Positions 28,277 through 35,633 of a stretch of DNA of 47,271 nt are shown here, one piece after another. Position numbers and translations under genes: made by a program. Numbering within the stretch: the first letter of the stretch is position 1; each line of letters begins with the position of its first letter. The stretch comes from Candidatus Omnitrophota bacterium (GTDB lineage: Bacteria; Omnitrophota; Gorgyraeia; Gygaellales; Profunditerraquicolaceae), in NCBI GenBank assembly GCA_029571225.1, contig JAKPTF010000003.1, positions 1 through 47,271 of the forward strand. The letters run 5' to 3'. The notes under the pieces were generated by a model that was given only the letters and a program-made list of their open reading frames with translations, was not told the DNA's origin and did no database searches.

Positions 28277-30688
28277 ATGCGCAAAATAATAGGGGTCGTA
28301 GTCGTCGTTTTAGCTGTCGGGGTGTTTGCTTACTGGCTTAAGTGCCAGCTGCAGATAAACCTCGTTAAATCTTTTTCCCTATCCCAGATCCTGCCTGTTC
28401 AATCTTTGCAAAAAAGCTGTGCTGTGGCGTATGCATCGGAGTTTGCGCCCGGAAAGACGCTTGTGCTGGAAAAGCCGTCTGACTGGCAGAAAATCTGGAT
28501 GCGCGAAAAGGATTCTGTCAGCGTGGAGTTTAAGGACGCGGGAAAGATCTTTGTGAGTAGCAAAAGCAAGCAGGATTGGTCATTGGCGCATGATTTATTA
28601 GTTGAGGTACAGCCTGGGGATGTGTTTGGCTTTAGCTCGGATATAGTGAATTCCGCTCCGGAGCTTACCTCAAGCGCAAGCGTTGTGCTGTACGACAAGA
28701 ACAAGCAGGTGAGCAAATGGCATTATGGCAGGAAAGGGTTTAGCGGAAAAGGCGTAAAACAGGTTGCCAATGAGTTTGTAGTGCCGTATGGAGTAAGTTT
28801 CATACGGTTTCGGCTGACTGGCTCAGGCGTAGGTAATTCTCAATTCTCCAATGTAAAGTTTTATCGCAAAGAGCGAATTTTTTTAGAACAAAATCCCTTT
28901 GTTTTAGAAAATACTTTTCTTAAGATGACCTTTGAGACACAGGAGAGTCGTATTTCTGTGCTGGATAAGCGTTGCGCAAGGGTTTGGAAAGCAGACATTG
29001 AGTTTGGCGTAAGAAATATTCAACAAAACAATACACAAGATGCGCAGTTTACTTTACTTGATTGGCAGTCATTGCAGGAATATCAGGTAGAAGTTGTGCT
29101 AGCTCAGGATAAGCCGGAGATAATTTTTAAACTGAATGCTCCACCTAATAGGCGGTTTGAAGGGTTAGTGTTTCCTCCGTCATTCGCTACTTCTAATTCT
29201 GCCTTAGTAGTAGCGCCTATCGCAGAAGGTATGCTACTTAACCGCGACGCCTGGCAGGAAGTAGTGCCAGGGGCTGTGCGCTATAAAGGCGGATGGTCAA
29301 TGCCTTTTGTAGGTGTGCTGGATGGTGGCGCGGGGTGGATGGAGATATTTGAGACGCCTTTTGATTTTGAGCTTGTCTCTGTGCAAGATAGGCCAAATTT
29401 ATTTGAGAATAGGTGGGTAGTAGAAAAAAATTTTTTTGGCTATGAAAGGAATATGCGGTATGTGTTTTTTGACCAGCCGTCGTATGTAGCAATGGCGAAA
29501 AGGTATCGCCAATGGGCGCAAGAAAAAGGGCTTGTAGTTACCTTGCGTAATAAAGATAAACTGCGCAATTATAATATAGGTAAGTTGCTTGGTGCTGTAA
29601 ATGTGTGGTTTTGGGGAAGCGATAGACCGCATTTTATTAAAGAACTCGAACGGCTGGGTGTAAAGAAATGTTTGTTTTCAACTGCAGAGAATCGTCAAGA
29701 TATCGTGGAAGCAGATAAGGCAGGGTTTCTTAGCTCGCACTATGACATTTACCAAGACGTATGGCCGCCAATTTACCATGATGTTACTCATCGTCACGAA
29801 GGTTGGCCAGAGGATTTGGTGCTGGATGAACAAGGTGCGCCAATACAAGGATGGGTCATAAAGCGCGGGTTGAAAGAGTATCCGGGTGGGGTGGTATGTT
29901 CAATACCGGGACTTAAGCGAGCAAAAAAGGTAATTGCGGAGGAACTAAAAACCAAGCCCTACACAGCAAGATTTATTGATACTACAACCTCAACTCCATG
30001 GAGAGAATGTTTTAGTCCCAAGCATCCTACGACGCGCAGAGAGGACTTAGAAAATAAGATGAATCTTCTGGCTTTAAGTTCAATTGAGCATGGTTTGGTT
30101 ACAGGAAGCGAGGATGGTGTAGCTGATGCAGTGCCATACTGCGATTATTTTGAAGGTATGCTCAGCATTGGAAAAGGAAGGCTTCCTGAATCAGGTAGAA
30201 ATGTGGCTAAAGTAGAGTATATGCCACCCACAGAAAATTTCTTAAAGTATCAGGTTGGGGTTAATTATAGGATACCTCTATGGGAATTAGTGTTTCATGA
30301 CTGTGCAGTTGCAACATGGTATTGGGGCGATTCCTCTAATCGTATCCCTGAGCTTTGGTGGAGAAAGGACTTGTTTAATATTTTGTATGGAACAATGCCT
30401 TTATGGGCGATTCGTGACTGGGACCATTGGCAGAAACTGAAAATGCGTTTCAGGGATAGTTATCAAAATGTCTGCCCTGTATTTGAGCAAACATCAGCAA
30501 AAGAAATGCTTTTACACAGATTTATTACTGAAGACCATCTTGTACAAGAGACAGTTTTTGACGGCGGGTTAAGCGTTGTGGTTAATTTTGGCGATTCAGA
30601 TTCTGTATTAGAAAAAGTATCTATCCCCGCGCACGGGTTTGTTTTAAGAGACGACTCCAAGATTCTGAAACAAGGGGTTTGCAGGTAA
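28277..30688 (+). CDS. Membrane-anchored glycoside hydrolase-like protein of uncertain family
   Basis: N-terminal TM; beta-sandwich-like N-half; C-half with 'LGAVNVWFWGSDRPHFIKELERLGVKKCLFSTAENRQDIVEADKAGFLSSHYDIYQDVWPP', 'ARFIDTTTSTPWRECFSPKHPTTRRED' resembling TIM-barrel glycosidases. Confidence 0.55.
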   Translation: MRKIIGVVVVVLAVGVFAYWLKCQLQINLVKSFSLSQILPVQSLQKSCAVAYASEFAPGKTLVLEKPSDWQKIWMREKDSVSVEFKDAGKIFVSSKSKQDWSLAHDLLVEVQPGDVFGFSSDIVNSAPELTSSASVVLYDKNKQVSKWHYGRKGFSGKGVKQVANEFVVPYGVSFIRFRLTGSGVGNSQFSNVKFYRKERIFLEQNPFVLENTFLKMTFETQESRISVLDKRCARVWKADIEFGVRNIQQNNTQDAQFTLLDWQSLQEYQVEVVLAQDKPEIIFKLNAPPNRRFEGLVFPPSFATSNSALVVAPIAEGMLLNRDAWQEVVPGAVRYKGGWSMPFVGVLDGGAGWMEIFETPFDFELVSVQDRPNLFENRWVVEKNFFGYERNMRYVFFDQPSYVAMAKRYRQWAQEKGLVVTLRNKDKLRNYNIGKLLGAVNVWFWGSDRPHFIKELERLGVKKCLFSTAENRQDIVEADKAGFLSSHYDIYQDVWPPIYHDVTHRHEGWPEDLVLDEQGAPIQGWVIKRGLKEYPGGVVCSIPGLKRAKKVIAEELKTKPYTARFIDTTTSTPWRECFSPKHPTTRREDLENKMNLLALSSIEHGLVTGSEDGVADAVPYCDYFEGMLSIGKGRLPESGRNVAKVEYMPPTENFLKYQVGVNYRIPLWELVFHDCAVATWYWGDSSNRIPELWWRKDLFNILYGTMPLWAIRDWDHWQKLKMRFRDSYQNVCPVFEQTSAKEMLLHRFITEDHLVQETVFDGGLSVVVNFGDSDSVLEKVSIPAHGFVLRDDSKILKQGVCR

Positions 30689-30773
30689 CATAATGGGGGA
30701 CGCTTCTCCTTAACCCTACCCCTTGCGTATAAAGAGTTATGCAGCAGGAAGGACCGTTTCCAAAGGATGAAAG

Positions 30774-31673
30774 ATGAAACTCCACGGCTCTATTATCGTA
30801 ACCTACCGTTGCAACGCGCGCTGCAATATGTGCGACGTCTGGAAGTTTCCCTCAAAGCCAGCAGATGAGATTGGCGTTGAGGTTATTCGTAAGTTGCCAC
30901 AGATGTTTTTTGCAAATGTAACCGGTGGAGAACCATTTGCCAGACAGGATTTGCCTGATATTATCACCGAACTGCGCAAGAAAGCAAAACGCATTGTTAT
31001 TAGCACGAACGGTTTTTTTACTGACCGGATTGTGACTTTGTGCAAGCGGTACCCTGATCTGGGAATTCGTATCAGCATTGAGGGTTTGCAGGAATCGAAT
31101 GATGCGATCAGGGGAATGCCGGGGCAGTATGAGCGGACGCAGGCAACACTCAAGCAGCTTCAGGAAATGGGGCTGAAGGATATTGGGTTTGCCATGACTG
31201 TGCAGGATAAGAATTATCAGGATTTGGTTACTTTATATAAGATGGCCCGTGATCTGGATTACGAGTTTGCCACGGCTACGGTGCATAATTCGCATTATTT
31301 CCATAAGTGGGATAACAAGGTAGAGAAGCAGGAAGAGGTATTTGCAGCATTCAGGGCATTGATCGCTGAGTTATTGAAGTCGAAAAAACCCAAAGAATGG
31401 TTCCGGGCGTATTTTAATCATGGATTGATCAATTATATCCAGGGCAACCCGCGGTTTCTGCCGTGTGAGATGGGGAAAGACGGGTTTTTTGTTGATCCTT
31501 ACGGCGATGTTCTGGCATATAACGGTATGGATGAGAAGATGCCGATGGGGAATCTCAAGGAACAGAGTTGGGATGAGATCTGGGATAGCAAGCGGGCTCA
31601 GGAAGTGCGCCAGGCAGTCAAAAACTGTAAGAAGAATTGCTGGATGATCGGTTCTGCGGCTCCGGCGATCTGA
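30774..31673 (+). CDS. Radical SAM protein (SPASM-like C-terminus)
   Basis: 'YRCNARCNMCDVW' CxxxCxxC, 'NVTGGEPFARQDL', 'ISIEGLQESNDAIRG', C-terminal 'FLPCEMGKDGFFVDPYGDV...CKKNCWM'. Confidence 0.9.
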   Translation: MKLHGSIIVTYRCNARCNMCDVWKFPSKPADEIGVEVIRKLPQMFFANVTGGEPFARQDLPDIITELRKKAKRIVISTNGFFTDRIVTLCKRYPDLGIRISIEGLQESNDAIRGMPGQYERTQATLKQLQEMGLKDIGFAMTVQDKNYQDLVTLYKMARDLDYEFATATVHNSHYFHKWDNKVEKQEEVFAAFRALIAELLKSKKPKEWFRAYFNHGLINYIQGNPRFLPCEMGKDGFFVDPYGDVLAYNGMDEKMPMGNLKEQSWDEIWDSKRAQEVRQAVKNCKKNCWMIGSAAPAI

Positions 31674-31723
31674 CACCATCCTCTTAAGCCAATCTGGTGG
31701 GTTCTTAAGAATAAGATCAAAAG

Positions 31724-32836
31724 ATGAAGATAGTTGCGCTAGGATTGCGGGGATTTCCAGACGTGCAGGGCGGGGTGGAAGCTCATTGCCGGAATCTTTA
31801 TCCGAGGCTGGTCAAGCTGGGGTGTGAGGTGACGGTGCTTGCGCGGCAGCCGTATGTGGGATCAAGGGAATATTCGTATGAAGGAGTGACGATCAAGCCG
31901 ATTCCGTGCACAAGGAATAAATTCCTCGAGGCGTTTACTCATACCAGGAAAGGGGTTCGTGTTGCGCAGGGCTTGAAGCCGGATATTCTACATATTCACG
32001 CGGTCGGGCCTGCGTTGTTCGTGCCTATGGCGCGGGAGCTGGGCATGAAGGTTGTGATGACGCACCACGGCCCGGATTATGAGCGCAAGAAATGGAACTG
32101 GGTGGCGAAGATGGTGCTGCGCGAAGGCGAAAAGCGCGGGTGCGTGAATGCGAATGAGGTGATTTGCATTTCAAAGCAGATCGCGCTTGATGTTAAGCAG
32201 AAGTTCAGTAGAGATTCGCACGTTATTCCGAATGGGGTGATGATGCATGAGCGGGTCACTACTGATGAAGTATTAAGGAAGCACGGCCTTGAGAAGGGCA
32301 AATATATTCTTGCTGTGGGCAGGTTTGTGCCGGAAAAGGGGTTTGCGGAACTTATTGAGGCGTGGCGGGGGTTGGAACCCCGTGGCGTATGGAAGTTGGT
32401 GATCGTTGGCGATGCTGACCATGAGGATGCGTATAGCAGGAAGTTGAAAGAAATGGCTGCGGAAGCGCCTCATGTGGTGCTGACGGGGTTTTTAAGCGGC
32501 ATGCCGCTTGCTGAAGTTTACAGCCAAGCAGGATTGTTCGTTCTGCCGTCGTATTACGAGGGCCTGCCTATTGTACTCCTTGAGGCAATGAGTTACGGGC
32601 TGTCGTGCGTTGTTTCGGACATACCGGCGAACAGGGAAGTGCAGTTAAGCGAGGACAGGTATTTTAATCCAGGGGATGTGCGTGCAATAGCGCAAAAGAT
32701 CAAGGAATTCATGGTAAAGCCGATGGATGAAACTGGGAAAGCCCGGCAAAGGGACATGGTAAGCCAGAGGTATGATTGGGATAAGATCGCGCAGGAGACG
32801 CTAAGGGTGTATCAGCAAGTTATAGCCCGAAAATAA
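31724..32836 (+). CDS. GT4-family glycosyltransferase (DUF1972-type N-terminus)
   Basis: 'GLRGFPDVQGGVEAHCRNLYPRL', 'TRNKFLEAFTHTRKGVRVA', 'AVGRFVPEKGFAELIEAW', 'PSYYEGLPIVLLEAMSYGLSCVVSDIPANREV'. Confidence 0.93.
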   Translation: MKIVALGLRGFPDVQGGVEAHCRNLYPRLVKLGCEVTVLARQPYVGSREYSYEGVTIKPIPCTRNKFLEAFTHTRKGVRVAQGLKPDILHIHAVGPALFVPMARELGMKVVMTHHGPDYERKKWNWVAKMVLREGEKRGCVNANEVICISKQIALDVKQKFSRDSHVIPNGVMMHERVTTDEVLRKHGLEKGKYILAVGRFVPEKGFAELIEAWRGLEPRGVWKLVIVGDADHEDAYSRKLKEMAAEAPHVVLTGFLSGMPLAEVYSQAGLFVLPSYYEGLPIVLLEAMSYGLSCVVSDIPANREVQLSEDRYFNPGDVRAIAQKIKEFMVKPMDETGKARQRDMVSQRYDWDKIAQETLRVYQQVIARK

Positions 32837-33455
32837 ACTCGAGATCTTGAGGAGATAGGGATTTTGAAAAATCAGAGATGAACTGTTTCCCAAGCGCGAT
32901 CGCGCCGGAGGTGGTTTGTTCAGACGACGGAATATCGAGCCGGACCATGAGTCCGGCTTTTTTCTTTCCTATAAGGGAAGCCCAGAATTCTTTTGCTTTC
33001 TGACCGGTCCAGCCCGTGATCTGTTTGTCAATGCAGAGCCAGTACATAAGCACATACCCCTCGCCGGGTTTCTGGGTGTAGAGGGTTGTTGTGCGGAAGG
33101 TTTTGCTGCCTACCTCAATCGTTTCGTCGCTCAATTCCTTGATGGTATAGCCGGATGAGCCGAAGCACACCTTGGGGTTGTGGAAGTTTCCGGCGTCGAG
33201 GATGAGAAAGAGCAGGCTTGCGCCTTCTTTGTTGGTATAGGTGCGGGCGAATATGTCGCTGATGAACTTGTAGCGGTCGTCGTTGATGTTGAGGCTCTGG
33301 GAAACATCCTTGCCTGACCACTGGCCGAATTCAGCGGGGATGTTAATCTGCTTGAGGATGTTCAGGCCCTGGTATTTCGGTTTGGGCAAAGCAAAGGCGA
33401 TGAGCATGGCGATGCCGATTATTGCGATGACAATTATCTGTTTAAGATTCTTCAT
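32820..33455 (-). CDS. epsI: EpsI-family exosortase-associated protein
   Basis: 'YKFISDIFARTYTNKEGASLLFLILDAGNFHNPKVCFGSSGYTIKELSDETI', 'LMYWLCIDKQITGW', adjacent to and overlapping the exosortase gene. Confidence 0.85.
   Translation of the reverse strand: MKNLKQIIVIAIIGIAMLIAFALPKPKYQGLNILKQINIPAEFGQWSGKDVSQSLNINDDRYKFISDIFARTYTNKEGASLLFLILDAGNFHNPKVCFGSSGYTIKELSDETIEVGSKTFRTTTLYTQKPGEGYVLMYWLCIDKQITGWTGQKAKEFWASLIGKKKAGLMVRLDIPSSEQTTSGAIALGKQFISDFSKSLSPQDLEFIFGL
32939..32963 (+). terminator. Intrinsic terminator for the GT gene, embedded antisense in epsI
   Basis: GCCGGAC-catga-GTCCGGC followed by TTTTTT on the + strand, about 100 bp after the GT stop. Confidence 0.6.
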
Positions 33456-34275
33456 GGATGGCCCGTTTCATTTTGAGATACGCCTCGATGCCAAGAAGCC
33501 CGAGGATCATGATCACAAATACAATGATGCCGCTGAAGTCATGGAAGAATCCCTGGCCTGTTTCCTGGCCGAAGTAGTAGGTGACCAGGCACAGGGAAAG
33601 CACGCGCAGGAGGTTGCCGAAAAGCGCCATGGGCACGACTGACAGAAGGATGATGAACTTGTTCTTGCGGGTTTCTTTTAGGATATGGATATATGCAAGG
33701 CCGAGGGAGAGCATGGTGATGAGCGAGCGGAAGCCGGAGCAGGGCGCGCCCATAAAGATCTCTTGGTTGCCGATGTAGAGCAAAAGGCCCTGGCGCATGA
33801 CAGGGTAATGGAACGATTTGAGGATGCCGCCTGCGACTGCGGAGATGCCGTAGCGCATGGGAAGCGTGATGGCGTCGAGGATGCCCAGAGGCGGCGGGAT
33901 CATGAGCGCTAAATAGGCGATCGGAAATGCGAGCGTGCGCACTGCTTTGGGGCCGTAGAGGAAGCCGATGAGTCCGATAAGCACCGGGATCATGGAGCCT
34001 GCGGTGAGCGAGAGATACTCGTTGCGCCAGCCGAGGATGAAGAGCAGGATGCCGGCAAGGAGGAACGCGGGGAACAAGAAGCCAGTGCCGGCGGGTTTCG
34101 CTTTTGCAATGATCGCCATGAGCTCTTTGCGTTTGCGCCAGGCAAGGAACAGCGATACTGGCAGAATGAAATACGCGTGGGTGTAGTCGATGATCTCCCA
34201 GCGGCTGCGGTAGAGCTGGTACACGACCGGGCTGTAGAGGATCGCGACTAATGCCCAGACAATGTAGTTGAACAT
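33442..34275 (-). CDS. xrt: Exosortase (EpsH-family archaeosortase/exosortase)
   Basis: Polytopic; catalytic-type motifs 'GAPCSGFRSLITMLSL' (Cys), 'LLRVLSL' (Arg), 'GFFHDFSGIIVF' (His). Confidence 0.92.
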   Translation of the reverse strand: MFNYIVWALVAILYSPVVYQLYRSRWEIIDYTHAYFILPVSLFLAWRKRKELMAIIAKAKPAGTGFLFPAFLLAGILLFILGWRNEYLSLTAGSMIPVLIGLIGFLYGPKAVRTLAFPIAYLALMIPPPLGILDAITLPMRYGISAVAGGILKSFHYPVMRQGLLLYIGNQEIFMGAPCSGFRSLITMLSLGLAYIHILKETRKNKFIILLSVVPMALFGNLLRVLSLCLVTYYFGQETGQGFFHDFSGIIVFVIMILGLLGIEAYLKMKRAIHEES

Positions 34276-34281
34276 GACGAC

Positions 34282-34309
34282 ATTATAGCACAGGAAGCTC
34301 GCTGGACAA
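34282..34309 (-). promoter_or_regulatory. Putative sigma-70 promoter for exosortase-epsI, close to the ATG
   Basis: On the minus strand TTGTCC (34309-34304), 16-bp spacer, TATAAT (34287-34282); ATG at 34275. Confidence 0.55.
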
Positions 34310-34315
34310 ATAGAG
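34291..34315. repeat. 25-bp direct repeat, copy 1 (caggaagctcgctggacaaatagag)
   Basis: 24/25 identical to copy 2 at 35266-35290. Confidence 0.85.
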
Positions 34316-34380
34316 AATTAGCGGTAAAATACGGCAAAAAATTAGATTTGAGACAACGTGCGATGAAGGGTATTTTGGCG

Positions 34381-34405
34381 CCGGACTGTGAGTCCGGTTT
34401 TTTTT
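34381..34405 (+). terminator. Hairpin plus T-tract (CCGGACT-gtg-AGTCCGG-TTTTTTTT)
   Basis: Perfect 7-bp stem and 8 T; similar hairpin at 32939. Confidence 0.65.
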
Positions 34406-34473
34406 ATGTGAGATAGTTGACAATAGAGCGTCAATTACGGTAGGAGGATGGGAATAAAAAACTTCTTATAAGC

Positions 34474-34504
34474 TTGACAAAGGTTAGCATATATGCTAAC
34501 CTTT
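34474..34504 (+). promoter_or_regulatory. HigBA promoter/operator: 26-bp perfect palindrome overlapping a sigma-70 promoter
   Basis: AAAGGTTAGCATATATGCTAACCTTT (34479-34504) is self-complementary; TTGACA (34474-34479), 17 bp, TAACCT (34497-34502). Confidence 0.75.
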
Positions 34505-34521
34505 AAACGCAGGGGTGAGAA

Positions 34522-34929
34522 GTGGGGATTCCAAGGAAAGAAGACTATGTCTTCTGTCAGGGGGAGCAGTTTCAAGGGGAGTTTTATTTTACAGAATCAG
34601 GGGATATGCCGGCAAAGGAGAGTCTGGCAGAAGCAGCTTTGGATGTGAGAGTAAAGATGGCTGTTTTGGTTAAATATATGTCAGAACAGGGAAAAATTTA
34701 CGATGAAAACAAGTATAGAATTATTGATGCCAGGGATAAAATTTACGAATTTAAACCTCTGCAGTTCCGGTTTTTCAACTTTTTCTACGAGGGGAAGAAG
34801 ATCATCATTACGAACGGTTATGTTAAGAAAACGCAGAAGGTGAGCAGGAAAGATTTAGAAAGGGCCAGGAATTATAGAAACGATTATATTTCCCGCGTTA
34901 AAGGAGGAATTTACTATGGAAAAGAATAG
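34522..34929 (+). CDS. higB: RelE/HigB-type (Gp49-like) toxin candidate
   Basis: 'KYRIIDARDKIYEFKPLQFRFFNFFYEGKKIIITNGYVKKTQKVSRKDLERARNYRNDYISRVKGG' typical of phage-derived Gp49-like/HigB; overlaps the downstream XRE gene. Confidence 0.8.
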   Translation: MGIPRKEDYVFCQGEQFQGEFYFTESGDMPAKESLAEAALDVRVKMAVLVKYMSEQGKIYDENKYRIIDARDKIYEFKPLQFRFFNFFYEGKKIIITNGYVKKTQKVSRKDLERARNYRNDYISRVKGGIYYGKE

Positions 34930-35221
34930 GACATATCTGGACACATTAATGACTGATCATGAATTCCGGCAGAAGTTTGATCAGGAGTATCAGAATTTCT
35001 CTATCGCAGAACAGATCGCCCGGGCGCGCCATCATGCGCGTTTGACACAGGCTGATCTGGCGAAGCGGATCCATACAACGAAATCGGCAATTTCCCGGTA
35101 TGAGAATGCCGGTTATAAGAAATACGGGTTAGCGCTTTTGACAAGGATCGCCAGGGCCTGCGGGACGGAATTAAAGATCATGTTTGTCGCGTCAGGTGAC
35201 AATACCGGGCGCTCTTTTTAG
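34916..35221 (+). CDS. higA: HigA-type XRE antitoxin
   Basis: HTH 'IARARHHARLTQADLAKRIHTTKSAISRYENAGYKKYGLALLTRIARACGTELKI'. Confidence 0.88.
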   Translation: MEKNRTYLDTLMTDHEFRQKFDQEYQNFSIAEQIARARHHARLTQADLAKRIHTTKSAISRYENAGYKKYGLALLTRIARACGTELKIMFVASGDNTGRSF

Positions 35222-35229
35222 GACATACT

Positions 35230-35265
35230 CTAAATCCCGAAGATATATTCGAGGTCTTGAGGGGA
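35230..35265 (-). pseudogene. Relic of an EpsI C-terminus
   Basis: Minus strand reads TCC CCT CAA GAC CTC GAA TAT ATC TTC GGG ATT TAG = SPQDLEYIFGI*; the intact EpsI ends SPQDLEFIFGL*. Confidence 0.7.
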
Positions 35266-35290
35266 CAGGAAACTCGCTGGACAAATAGAG
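35266..35290. repeat. 25-bp direct repeat, copy 2 (caggaaactcgctggacaaatagag)
   Basis: 24/25 identical to 34291-34315. Confidence 0.85.
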
Positions 35291-35569
35291 TTGTATATAG
35301 TCCGGGTCTTGTTTTGAGCGAAATTTGAGGTTTCATTTTGCAACCTCACAGCCAGGAATGTTGATATTAACCACATCTGCAATATCTTTTAGCACAATGG
35401 GTTACAGGATATATCGCTGACGTTTGTCAGGGCGTTTATATATATACACATAAGTAAGTCCACTGCGGTCAACTGCAAGACATCCTGCCAAAGCCTTCAA
35501 AAATAATATTGCAAATTATTGTGCTGCAAAATATTAGAATATTATAGTTTATGATTGATCTGCCTTATG

Positions 35570-35585
35570 TGGCACGAAATATGCT
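35570..35585 (+). promoter_or_regulatory. Putative sigma-54 promoter of the PEP-CTERM gene
   Basis: TGGCACGAAATATGCT: GG-N10-GC spacing, -24 TGGCAC perfect, -12 ATGC versus consensus TTGC. Confidence 0.55.
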
Positions 35586-35633
35586 TAATTATGACTGATG
35601 GATTCTTATTATCTTATTAAAAAGGAGTTTAGT

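Noticed and set aside
230-33158. Numerous overlapping ORFs in the six-frame track antisense or out of frame to the called genes (for example 3443..4360 -, 5066..5878 -, 9654..10208 -, 17748..18338 -, 19986..20594 -).
   Set aside because: They lie opposite strongly supported genes, have low-complexity or Arg/Ser/Leu-rich compositions typical of shadow frames in GC-rich DNA, and lack RBS or recognisable domains.
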